Source: Mycolicibacterium chubuense
GTDB taxonomy: Bacteria; Actinomycetota; Actinomycetes; Mycobacteriales; Mycobacteriaceae
Reading direction: 5' to 3'
Assembly (NCBI RefSeq): GCF_001044255.1
Contig: NZ_JYNX01000019.1
Location: forward strand, 63,323-127,322
Length of the DNA: 64,000 bases
In this document: positions 41,795-52,200 of the stretch, in pieces
How the letters are laid out: each line of letters begins with the position of its first letter
Numbering within the stretch: position 1 is the stretch's first letter
Translations under genes and position numbers: made by a program
Notes under the pieces: generated by a model
Told to the model about the DNA's origin: nothing
The model's database searches: none
The model's input: the letters and a program-made list of their open reading frames with translations, nothing else

Positions 41795-43990
41795 TCAACT
41801 ATCAGTCGATTCCAGCTGGTCACCAGGCACTTCATCGTCGGTCTCCAACTCGGCGTCATCGCTCATTTCCGGGACCTGGTCAAGGTACTCGTTCCACATC
41901 TCAGCAAGAGAACGATGGTCATTCGCGCCAACGTTGAAGAACCACCATCCGTTTTCACTCTTGCCAGATATCCAGCGCGCCGCGCCAGACGGGGTGTCGA
42001 AGACGTGCCCGTCAACGTCAATACGACCGTCTGGCAGGACGATGGCTGTTCTTCCGCTTAACGACTTTCGGCGCACGTAGATAGTCGACCCCGCTTCGAT
42101 CAAGCCGGCGCCGATAAGGTCGGCCATTGTGACGCGTCGGCGCGGCTGCTCTTCTGCATGTCCAAAGTTTGACCGGTGACCGTCTGGCACCGGCCAGATT
42201 TCGATGATCGCTTGTGTCATCACCGCGGTGCGCGCGCGCACTTTGGTGTCGTTCCATTCGAGGCCCGCTTGGCCGAGCAGATCCGAATTCAGTTTGAGCA
42301 CATCGTGTTGCTGCAGGGCAGCGCGCTTCGTTTCCCACGGCGCGTTTGAGACCTTTGCGTTCAGCTTCGAGGTGAGGAGAGTCAAGTTCCCGATCGTATG
42401 AATAAGGCGGTCTCGTGCAGCCTCGTCTGGGGCTTGTTGTAGCGGCCAGTGCGCTTGCCACTTCTGCGGGAGCACGTGCTCGATGTGGTACGCCCCTCGG
42501 GCAACGCGTTCACCGCCAAGACCCGGGACGAGTCCCTTCCATCCTCGTCGATGATCCTCGATTGCCTCCAGAACCATCCGCAGCCGACCATTGCTAATCC
42601 GTTGGTAGGCCGGTGCGGCCGTCAGATCATTGGAAAGCTCAGCGTCATCAGGCCAGTAACGGCTGCTAACGTTCTGGCCCGCGAAGTACTGTTCAACCAC
42701 GTCGCCGGCCTCGTCGCGTTCACCCTTGCTCAGCTGGGTGACCAACTCTGCAGCAACCTGTGTGTAAGAGCTCGTGCGAGCTCGGACGAGCATTCTGCGT
42801 ACAAGCCAACTCTCAAGAACCTCAAGCACTTTTAGCTCTTGCTCCGGAGGCACTGGGTTCAATTCGGGGTCCCGAAGCCAAAGTACGACGGGCTTGAAGA
42901 CCTCACTTTCCAACATGCTCGACCGGTAAGCGAAAAGTTGCAAACGGTCGACTGGATTGCTGGCAGTCGCGCCCTCGATGAATCGTCGATACACGACACT
43001 CGCTCGTGCAATCTGACCCACCAGCTGAATCATTGGCACTTCAGCTTCGTAGTCCGCGTAGCGCTTGAATCTGGCGAAGACCTCACGCGCAACGATCTCT
43101 TCGCCGGTGCGCGCAATGAGCCAGTGATTAAGGAAAATTGACGAACGAGAATAGCGCAACCGCCCGAAGGTCACCTCCGCTTCCCAGAATCCGGTCTCGA
43201 ATTCTTTCCAATGCGATTCGTACGCAACCTCAACATCGACGCCCTGCTCGAGGAGGCGCTGGAACACGAAGTTCTTGATCAAGTCTGCGGCTGTGAGGCC
43301 CGCACCCCTGGCATTGAGCGTTTCGAAAATTTCCTGAGCGTTTTCGTCAGCGGCGAGATCGATTACTACGAGTTGGAGTAGTTCTCGGACGGCAAATTCG
43401 ATACTGTCGGCCCTCTTGTTGACACCTTCGGGGCCGTCCAACTTTAACCACTCGCGCGCCTGCTCGGCAAAATAGCGATGCGCCTCAACGAGGCGCTCGC
43501 CGGCATGCGGAAGTGCTGCGTATTCGATCGGTGGCGGCGCGTCCATGACCGCATTGAATGACGGCCTGTCCCGGTTCGTTGGCCAAACCTTGAACTTGTC
43601 TTCGTGGTTCTCACAGAATGCTTCCGGGTTTCTGACGAGCGTTTCCAGGCGAAGCGCAGGCTGTCGCACGCCGGCCTGTGCAATTTCTGCATGTAGCGCA
43701 TCGAGAAGCACCTGCAATGTAGTGAGTCGTTGCTGTCCATCGATCACGGTGCGGACCTGGAGCGAACCCACAGGATTCTGCAACTGTTGCAGGACTACAG
43801 CGCCTAAAAAATGGGGTTGCTGCTTTGTATTCGGCTCCGCGCGATGTCGTTCTGCCACTCGTATTACGTCGTGCCACAACGGCGCCCACTGGTTCTCCCG
43901 GTTCCAGACGTACGGCCGTTGAAACAGGGGCACAATCAGCCGCTGCGGCTGCATGAACACCGATTGTGGAGTTCGAACTTGAGTTTCCAT
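41795..43990 (-). CDS. DUF262-DUF1524 (HNH) protein with C-terminal RAMA domain
   Basis: 731 residues. The N-terminal DUF262 domain has TVIDGQQRLTTLQVLLDALH near residue 80. The DUF1524 HNH core is YHIEHVLPQKW near residue 502. Residues about 620-705 match a RAMA domain (ADLIGAGLIEAGSTIYVRRK, then DGRIDVDGHVFDTPSGAARW and NGWWFFNV), a module linked to restriction and methylation systems and thought to read modified DNA. ATG 43990 begins the conserved region with GAAAGG upstream; an earlier frame start would overlap the helicase gene. Last gene of the defence operon, 19 bases after the UvrD gene. Confidence 0.83.
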   Translation of the reverse strand: METQVRTPQSVFMQPQRLIVPLFQRPYVWNRENQWAPLWHDVIRVAERHRAEPNTKQQPHFLGAVVLQQLQNPVGSLQVRTVIDGQQRLTTLQVLLDALHAEIAQAGVRQPALRLETLVRNPEAFCENHEDKFKVWPTNRDRPSFNAVMDAPPPIEYAALPHAGERLVEAHRYFAEQAREWLKLDGPEGVNKRADSIEFAVRELLQLVVIDLAADENAQEIFETLNARGAGLTAADLIKNFVFQRLLEQGVDVEVAYESHWKEFETGFWEAEVTFGRLRYSRSSIFLNHWLIARTGEEIVAREVFARFKRYADYEAEVPMIQLVGQIARASVVYRRFIEGATASNPVDRLQLFAYRSSMLESEVFKPVVLWLRDPELNPVPPEQELKVLEVLESWLVRRMLVRARTSSYTQVAAELVTQLSKGERDEAGDVVEQYFAGQNVSSRYWPDDAELSNDLTAAPAYQRISNGRLRMVLEAIEDHRRGWKGLVPGLGGERVARGAYHIEHVLPQKWQAHWPLQQAPDEAARDRLIHTIGNLTLLTSKLNAKVSNAPWETKRAALQQHDVLKLNSDLLGQAGLEWNDTKVRARTAVMTQAIIEIWPVPDGHRSNFGHAEEQPRRRVTMADLIGAGLIEAGSTIYVRRKSLSGRTAIVLPDGRIDVDGHVFDTPSGAARWISGKSENGWWFFNVGANDHRSLAEMWNEYLDQVPEMSDDAELETDDEVPGDQLESTDS

Positions 43991-44009
43991 CAGCTGTAGT
44001 GCCTTTCGC

Positions 44010-46226
44010 TTATTCGCCGGCCCCGAGCAATTCAGAACGCTTACCACTCCACGTCACAACCAATGCATCTCGCGCACGGCTACTCGCGACATAGAGCAGC
44101 GAACGCTCGCGCAACAGCGCCTCAGCACGTTCTTCATCCGGGACGTTCCGCAACGTCGCCGGCGACGGGACATGCTTCTCATCCGCCCCTGCGAGAACAA
44201 CCCTGGAGAATTCCATCCCTTTAGCGCGGTGCATCGTCATGACAAGCGGCTGACCCGTTGTCGAAGCATTCTTGTCCACTGCACGGGCCGACACACCGCG
44301 CTCGCTGAGTCCTCGGACGAAGCGATCTCGCTCGTCCTGACTGCGCGTGAGCACGGCAATGCTCTCGGGCTCGACATCATCGTCCACCAACCACGACTTC
44401 AACTTGGTTGCGACCGCCTCCAGCTCGGCGGACATGTCAGCACACGGAATCAGTTCCGGCACAGGCCCATTGCGGGCGGAACGGTATTCGCTGGTCGACT
44501 CCTCGCCCTGTTCGAGATCGAGGTACTCGGCACCGGAGAGCACGCTCACAGCGAAGTGGAGGTTCTGCGCGGTGGTGCGGTAGTTCAGCGTCAGTCGGCG
44601 CGACCGGCCGACGATCTTGACCCCGAAGCGGCTCAGCACCACCGGGCTCCCATAGATTCGCTGGTGCGAGTCCTCGGCAATGAAAAGATCATTGGGACCT
44701 TCTGCGACCAGTGCTCGCAACAACGCCCAGTGGGTTGCGTGCAGATCCTGCGCCTCATCGACGATCACGTGATCGGCCAGATAGCTTCCGTCGCGCTCTG
44801 TGCGAACTCGTAGCGCCTCGGCGGCAAGCGCAAGAACCTCCGGGAAGCTTATGGTTTCGTCCATTTGGCTTCGCCGACGAAACGCCTCTACCAGCTTCCA
44901 CACCGCGATGCGTTGCGGGCGGCTCAGTCGCACACCGCGTCCATGCCGTGCCACCTTCGCGTATTGCTCCAGTGTGGTGACGCGGTTCGCCAGAACGACG
45001 GCCACGTACTCGGTCTCAAGAAAGGCCGGGGTGGCGATTATCGAGTCGAGTCCGGAGTCGACGGATTGAGCAACTTCTCGCCAGACGGCGTCCGATGAGG
45101 TCCGCTTCGAACCGAATTCGATGGCGTGACGGAAAACTCGCTCGGAGGCTGCGGCCGCAGCATCGCCGGATCGATTCAGGACGTCTCTGCCGAGCGCGTC
45201 AATGCCGCCGACGTAGACGCCAGGGTCTCCTGGCCTCTCAGCCAGGAGCAACCCCGGGTCCAATGCCTTGAGGTCGGTCTTGAGTCCCTGCGCGAGTGTG
45301 GCGTTGAAGGTGGTCAAGACAATCCGGGCATCCGGGTTGTTGCGGGCGAGTCGGCGTACTCGATGGATCGCGACGACAGTCTTCCCTGTGCCGGCTCCGC
45401 CTGAAAGACGGAATGCACCAGAGAAATCGGACTCCACGTACTTCCGCTGTTCGGGGTGGAGGAACGTCCGCCATGCGGCGAAGTCTCCGCCTTCGATGAC
45501 TCTACGAAGTTCTTCGTTGTCTTCAATGAAGGCGAATTGCATTTTCGACGCCGGACGTTCCAGAGCGGCAATGATCTGCTGGTCATCGTCAAGGGAGTCG
45601 TCGACTGGCTTTGTCGCGAATCCATGGTTTTCCCTGATGGTCTCGATGGCGAATCCGGTCGCCAACTCGAGGAGTGCGCTGCCCTCCCATTCGAGTCCGG
45701 TCGCCGCGGCCTCCAACAACTCGGACTCGTCCGAGGCCTCCATCGCTTTGGATGCGAGCGCGGCGTTGATACCCAACCCGTCCGTCAGATCGGAGAGCGT
45801 ATAACCGACTCCGCCAAGGTAGGACGCCGCGGGCTTTTGGACGGGTGGCGAGACCGGCTGCTCCTGCGCGGGCGTCGCGGGCGCGGACTCTCCGATGAGT
45901 CCCTCGAGGGTTCCATTGATGGGGTTGACCCGCAGGGTCGCCCGTTCGGCGAGCTTGATCGCGTCGTCATGCGGCCACGTACCCATGTAGATGTACGTCG
46001 GCCCACTCTGCTTGTCGTCGATACGGAACAGCACCGCCCGCCAGTACAGATCGACGCGACCGGTACGGACTCTTGGATCGACAGCGCCCTTCATTGGCTC
46101 GATGTGCAGCTTGGCGGAGGTGTCGTCTGCGGCCAGCTTCTCGAAGAAGTCGTACACCTTGTTCTTGACCGAACCGTCCAGCTTGGACATGCCCTTGCTG
46201 TTTGACGCAATGACCAGATTCGCCAC
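44010..46226 (-). CDS. RelE/ParE-like domain fused to UvrD-family helicase
   Basis: 738 residues. The first 110 residues look like a RelE/ParE toxin fold (RTGRVDLYWRAVLFRIDDK, then YIYMGTWPHDDAIKLAER). The superfamily 1 helicase follows: Walker A SGGAGTGKTVVAIHR near 275, Walker B VIVDEAQDLHATHW near 490, late motifs MHRAKGMEFSRVVLAGADEK and LLYVASSRARDALVVTWSGK. The GTG start directly abuts the stop of the giant helicase gene. It likely unwinds DNA for the neighbouring nuclease modules; whether the toxin-like part is active is unknown. Confidence 0.85.
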   Translation of the reverse strand: MANLVIASNSKGMSKLDGSVKNKVYDFFEKLAADDTSAKLHIEPMKGAVDPRVRTGRVDLYWRAVLFRIDDKQSGPTYIYMGTWPHDDAIKLAERATLRVNPINGTLEGLIGESAPATPAQEQPVSPPVQKPAASYLGGVGYTLSDLTDGLGINAALASKAMEASDESELLEAAATGLEWEGSALLELATGFAIETIRENHGFATKPVDDSLDDDQQIIAALERPASKMQFAFIEDNEELRRVIEGGDFAAWRTFLHPEQRKYVESDFSGAFRLSGGAGTGKTVVAIHRVRRLARNNPDARIVLTTFNATLAQGLKTDLKALDPGLLLAERPGDPGVYVGGIDALGRDVLNRSGDAAAAASERVFRHAIEFGSKRTSSDAVWREVAQSVDSGLDSIIATPAFLETEYVAVVLANRVTTLEQYAKVARHGRGVRLSRPQRIAVWKLVEAFRRRSQMDETISFPEVLALAAEALRVRTERDGSYLADHVIVDEAQDLHATHWALLRALVAEGPNDLFIAEDSHQRIYGSPVVLSRFGVKIVGRSRRLTLNYRTTAQNLHFAVSVLSGAEYLDLEQGEESTSEYRSARNGPVPELIPCADMSAELEAVATKLKSWLVDDDVEPESIAVLTRSQDERDRFVRGLSERGVSARAVDKNASTTGQPLVMTMHRAKGMEFSRVVLAGADEKHVPSPATLRNVPDEERAEALLRERSLLYVASSRARDALVVTWSGKRSELLGAGE

Positions 46227-49200
46227 CTACACCACTCCGTTCAGTTTCAAGGCTTCGACGATCTCATCTATCTCGGGGGCGCACAGCGTCCATCCGTCCA
46301 CTGATGCACTATGTTCGAACACCACCGCCACCCGCCCACTGGCCCAAGCCATGTCGAGTACGTCACCATCGGCCGTCTCGTAGCCCAGTTCGGGTGCCGT
46401 CGCACCAGCTGAAGCCAGCGCGCGGATGAGATCCCGCTCGGCGTCCGATACCGCCTCGTCGAACAGCTGTTGCCATTCCGCCGACAGCTCGGGCTCGTCG
46501 GTCTGGATGGATGGAGCCGACGCCCCATACGTCAGCAACGTACGAGCAGTAACCCGGTCGGGGTCGGCGATCCCCAGCCAGTTCGACAGCCGCAGCCATT
46601 CCTTCCAGGCTTTTCCGTCCAGGCTTTCCAACCGCTCGTCGCGGTCGTCGACAGCGAGCACCGCCCGCGGCGGATCCGACGTGGTGCGCACCCCGGCGGC
46701 AACGGTGACGCCGCCGTCGGTGTACGCCCAGCAAATGTCGGAACCGGCCGCGTCGAACGGCGCCGCGCCGTCCAGCGCCGCCCTAGCCGCAGCAGCGACC
46801 GAGTCGGCGTCGGACTTCACCCGGTTGTCACCACGCACGAACAAGTACGGCATCCAGGTGCTGAAGTGTCGCCACGCCTCGATGTCGGGCGCGACGACGA
46901 ACTCCAGCAGCTGGGAGACCGGGTCCTTCGCTTGCAGGCGAATCAAACCCGGTTGGACGTGGAAGCGGCTGGTGACAAAGCTGGTTGCCTTCGGATCGAG
47001 CCAGGCCGGCTCGACCGACTCGCCGGATTTGAAGCGCTGTAGATCCTCGTGACCGAAGGACCACACCAGATAGCCCGCGGCCCGCAGCGCGGCACGCTTG
47101 TCGGCGTCGTCGGCCACGCGATTGCAGCCGGGGACGGCGTGAAAGGAGCGGCCGTCGGCGAAGATCGCGATACGTGGGATATCCGGGTCGGCCGTCTGCA
47201 ACACGAAGTCGGGCTTGACGAAGTCCAGTGAAACCTGCGGTCGCAGTGACCATTTCCGCGCCTTGCTGCCCTGCAGCGTGATGGTCGCCGACGGACCGTA
47301 AACTCCTGGTTTTTCCACGACGGCCGCACCCATCAGCTTGAGCCGTTCGATGAACGAGCTGTAGAAGTCGCGCTCCAGGAATGACTCGTCGCTGAGCGGC
47401 GTGCTGGGTGGCGCCTTCTCGGTCACCTCGGCGGTCCAGGCAACCACGTCGGGAGTGCCGTGGGCGCCGACGTCCAGGATGTCGTCGAGCAGCTTCAACG
47501 CGGTGAGCCGGGACACCTTGTCCATCTCGTAGGGCGCGGCGAACGGGAGCAGGCATCGGTGGCAGGCCAGCCGCTCCTCGTCCCGGCACGGGCATTCCCG
47601 CAGGATCTGCCGGGCCGCGGCGAGGACCGCGAAAACCTTCGTGTGATCGGCGAATTCGGCGAGGTAGCCGGTCCCGCCGGGGACGGTGTCGTGGATCAGC
47701 AGGGCACGCCGGTCAGGTGCCCACAGCGCGTCGCTGATGGTGGCGACGTCGAGATGCTCAGGGGATCCGCCGATCACCTCGCGCAGGCCGAGCAGGATCG
47801 CGGCGGCCATGCTGGGGTGGGCGAAGTTGTCGTACTCCATCTGCGCCGGCAGGTGCAGCAGCACACCCTGAGTACGCAGCCGTCGCGCCAAGGCGATGTC
47901 ACGGACGTCCTCGACGGCCGAACCGCGCAGGCGGCACCACGTGCGGTGCTCGTAGCGACTGTTGCGACCGGCGTCGCGGTCGAGTTGCCCGCAGGACGCA
48001 CAGACCCGGAACAGGCCGCTGGCCGATTCCTGCCCGGCGATCATCCGCGTCTTGCCTTTGGATGTTCGTGCTCCGAGGTTGAGCCAGCGGATATCCAAGC
48101 GCCGCAGGTACTCCGCGCCGAAGGACGAGCTGGAGCGGTACCACGTGCGGCCAACCTGGGTCGGATCGATATCAGCAGCGGTAACCACCGTGAACGGTTC
48201 CTGTTGGCGGTTGTCGCGGAGGTCGTTGATGGTGGCCTCGTCCCGACGTACTTCGGCCGAGACCCGTGTCATCTCGACGACGGCGAGGTGCTGGCTCACA
48301 TCGGCGATGCCGGTGCTGTGGCAACGCGGGCAGCTCGACACGGGCGCGGTCACCGCGGCAGCCGGTCCGCTGTGCACCCATCCGCATTGCGGGCAGATCT
48401 GCCACGCGTGGATGTTAGATTCACCGGCGCCCAGGTCGACCGCGTCGATGGCGACCGCGAGGCCTTGGGCGTAGAAGGTGGCGCCGGGGGCGAGTTCGGT
48501 GAGCGCAACCCGGGAGCCACGCTGGTAGCTGAGTTGTTCCCCCATGTAGTCGTTGCTGTCTGGGTCAATCCAGGTGACACCGACGTCGAGTGTCACCGCG
48601 TCGTCGAGGAGTGTGTAGTTGGGGAGCACTCCGTAGCGTTCGAGAACGGATATCCAGTAGTCGCGGGTCAACGAGGTGATCTGGGCACCAAGCAGTCTGC
48701 GCGATCCCTTGGCGATCTTGAAGGCACGCCGGTCGTCGTCGGTGGCTGCGGGTGAGGTGGCTCGGCGTTCGAATTCGGGCAGGTCGGCCTCGACGGTGGC
48801 CAGCCGCTCGTTGAGTTCCTTGAGGTCGACTTGCCATTGATGGGCCGCGGCCATCAGGCGCTGGGTGAGTCCGCTGGGTCCGCCCTGCGATGGCGGGCTC
48901 GCAAAGGAGCGCAGCGCCGCGACGGCGTCGGGGCCGAGATGGGAACCGAACTGGGCCTGGAAGCGGTCCAGCAGCGCGTCGGCGCGGGTGGCGGCGGTGT
49001 CCATCAGCTGGGTCAACCAGCCGTCGGAGCCGTTGTCACCGAGCACCGATCGCGCGTCCTTGGGCACCGCCACCTGGGGGTCGCGGGCGAACTGGTCGAC
49101 GATGTGCGCGATGTACTGGCGTTGCAGGATCTCCTCCGCGTTGAGGAACGTCGCCGGTGGCCGTACGTCCCCTTGGATCACCGACAGCGGTTCGAACAGT

Positions 49201-52200
49201 TTGGGCAGATGTTCGCCGCGGCCGCGAACGTAGGCCAGTACCAGGGAGTTTCCGGTGAGTCGGCCGGCGCGCCCGACTCGTTGCAGATAGGAGGACACCG
49301 AGCGGGGCAGCGACCCGAGCATGACGGTGGACAGGTCACCGATGTCGATGCCCATCTCCAGGGTGGGGGTGGCGACGAGCACGTTGGGTGCCTGCGGGTC
49401 GGTCCCGCCGCGTTTAAAGGCGGTCTCGTAGTCGAGCCGGGTCTTGGTCGGCAGCAGGCTGGTGTGTTCGCGCGCGACGACGCGTTTCATCTGTGTGGAG
49501 TCATAGAGCCTGCGGTAGAAGTTGTCGGTCTTCGCGCTGCGGTGCAGTCGGCCTGGGCAGCGGATCAGCGTGCAGGGTGCGCCGTCGAGTTCGTCGACGG
49601 TGGTGGCGCTGCCCGGCGTCGGGGTTTGGCAGATGTCGCAGACCAGCAGGTGTCGCCCGTCTTCGAGCGAATCCATGGTCGGAGCGCTGACCTGGACGGT
49701 GGCCGCAGGCAGCCCGTAGACGACGGAACCTGTCTCGGTCGTGACGGTGGACAGCAGCATCTGTTCGGCGAGTTCGGCGAACAGCGCCTTAGCGAGAAAG
49801 GTGCCGTCGTGGGGGCTGACGTCAAGGCATCGCGATGTCCACTGCGCGTACCAGGACGATGGTGCGGTGATCGGGTCGAAGCCCTCTGGGAGAGCACCGG
49901 TTCCAGATTTGAGGGCCGGGAATGCCGGGGCGGGGCGTCCTTTCGGGAAGGCGGGCATGCCCTGGCCGCGTGGCCGCCCGCCCCAGAGGTGGTAGCGGTT
50001 GGCGTTCTTCTCCAGATAGGGCCGCAGCCAGTCGTGGTGGATGCCGCCACGGGTACGGATCCGTTCGACCGTACCCCGCACCCAGCGGGACAGGGCTGCA
50101 TCGGACACGCCGGTCAGCGGGAGCTGGGTGGGGTCGTCCTTTTCGAGGGCACGGCGCCCGAGGATTGGGGCCTTGTGCGCCGCCCCGAGATAAACCTCGG
50201 CGACGACACTGCCGGTGAGCTCGAGGGTGCGGCCGGTGCGGGACTGCAGACCGAATTCCAGATCGACGTCGAACCGTAGCCGGCGCTTGGCCTTGTTCTC
50301 CGCCGCCCGCCGCGAGTTCGGGTGCACGTCGGACTTCCAGAACGGGACGAACTCATCGCGGTCCACCAGATCCGGCGGCAGCAGTTGGTAACGCAGCATC
50401 GGGTCGTTGCCGGCGCGGTCGATGACGGCCCTGGCGAGTTCGTCGAGGTCGAGTTCGGCATCGCCGAGCGCCCCGCGCAGCGCCGTGCGAAGGCTGAGGC
50501 TGTGCGAGCGGGCCTGCACGAACGCGGCGCGGTGCGCAGCGTCTTGCACGCTGTCGGTGAACATCAACGCCTTCTTCTCAGCGGCGTCGAGGTGCTTGTC
50601 CCCGAACATGTTCGACAGGGTCACCGACAGTTGCGTGGCGACTGCGCTGCCGAGGAAGCGAATGCCATCGACGGCCCCGCATGCCGGACACACATCGTTC
50701 TTGGATTCCTCGTCAGCTTCCGGCCCGACAAGGGTGAGCACCGGCAGCACTCGACCATCCACGACCTCGGGGCTCTGCGGATCCGGTGTGGTGTCGAGCA
50801 GTTCACGGTGGTCGAGGTGGAACCACCGCAATCCCTGGACACCGCCAGAGACTTGCGCTTCGGCAGGAGCCGAGATCAGCGATCGGAACCGGGAAGCGCC
50901 GGCGGCGTGGTCGGCGCGGATCGCCTCATCGGTGACATCCAGCGCGCTGCCGGTCGGCGCGAGTCGCGCTCCCCAGCCCGACCTTCCGCAGTGCCGACAG
51001 AACACCGCGGGCAGATACAACTCGTCGTCGACGGAGGTACCGTCGTCGGACCAACGGTATTCGGCGGCGGTCCGGACTGCTCGGTCCACGCGGCTGAGTT
51101 CTCGGATCCACAAATGCACGTCGACCCCGAGCGCCGCGCGTCCGGTCTCGGCGCGCACGTGCGACAGCATCGCAAAGACGAACTCCAGGAACCGAATCTG
51201 GATGTCACGCGTGCGGGCAGCATCGCGGTCGACAGGAACCGCCGGGAAGACCTTCTCAGCCAGGTCGGGCAGGGATACCGCATCGACGGCGTGCTCCAGC
51301 ACGGCCTGGATGAACCGATGCCGCTTGAGCTGATCCAGCATGTCGGCGATGGTCAAGTTCGAACCGACAGCGGGACCGCCCGCATGTGTGGACTGCTGGA
51401 AGAGATCGGACTGTCCGGGTGTCTCGAAGAGCTCGGATTGGGTGGGATTTCCGAAGAATTCGGATGGAATGGGTCGCTCGAAGAGCTCGGCGAAGACCGC
51501 GGCGGCAATGGCGTGATTGTCGGTGGCGGAGGCTGCCGCGTTGGTGATCCGGTCGAGTGCATCGGGTAGGGCAGGTTCGATCGGCCGCCAGGCATGGTCG
51601 TGGCTGCCCAACCGTGCTCTGCGCCACTCGTCGGGAGTGAGGCGAGTTTCTTCGATCACCGCACCGGGGCCGAACGGTTCCCCGAAGACGGTGTGGGCGA
51701 AGTCGAGCATGGCCGTCGGAGCCGCGCGCGATCCCAGGGTGGCCGACGTCGCGACCGGGGTGACCTTGCCGAGCGGACGGGCCCGGTCGTCCTCGGTGAC
51801 GCGCGACGCGGCGGTCCAGTGAGCTTTGAGCGTCAGGCCGAGGCGACGCAGCAGCATGGCGACGTCAGTGCCCTGCGCCCCGTCGTAGGTGTGGAATTCG
51901 TCGAGCACCAGATACTGCAGCGACTCGGCGGACAGCCGCCAGATGTCGGCGCGACCCGGATGCAGCAGCATGTGGTCGAGCATCTTGTAGTTGGTGAGCA
52001 GGATGTCGGGCGGCGAATCGTGCATGAGGTCGCGATCGGTGATCAACCCGTCGGCCGAGACCCGGGTGCGCCCGCCACCACCCCGCTCACCGGTGTAGAG
52101 GCCGGCGGTGACCGCGGTCAGGGCCGGGTCGCCAGAGATCAGTGTGGCCAGTCGCTCGGCCTGGTCGTTGGCGAGCGCATTCATCGGATAGAGGATCAGT

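Noticed and set aside
48831-50279. Plus-strand open frame of 482 codons
   Set aside because: It is antisense to the giant helicase, in a region with helicase motif VI and zinc knuckles; a shadow.
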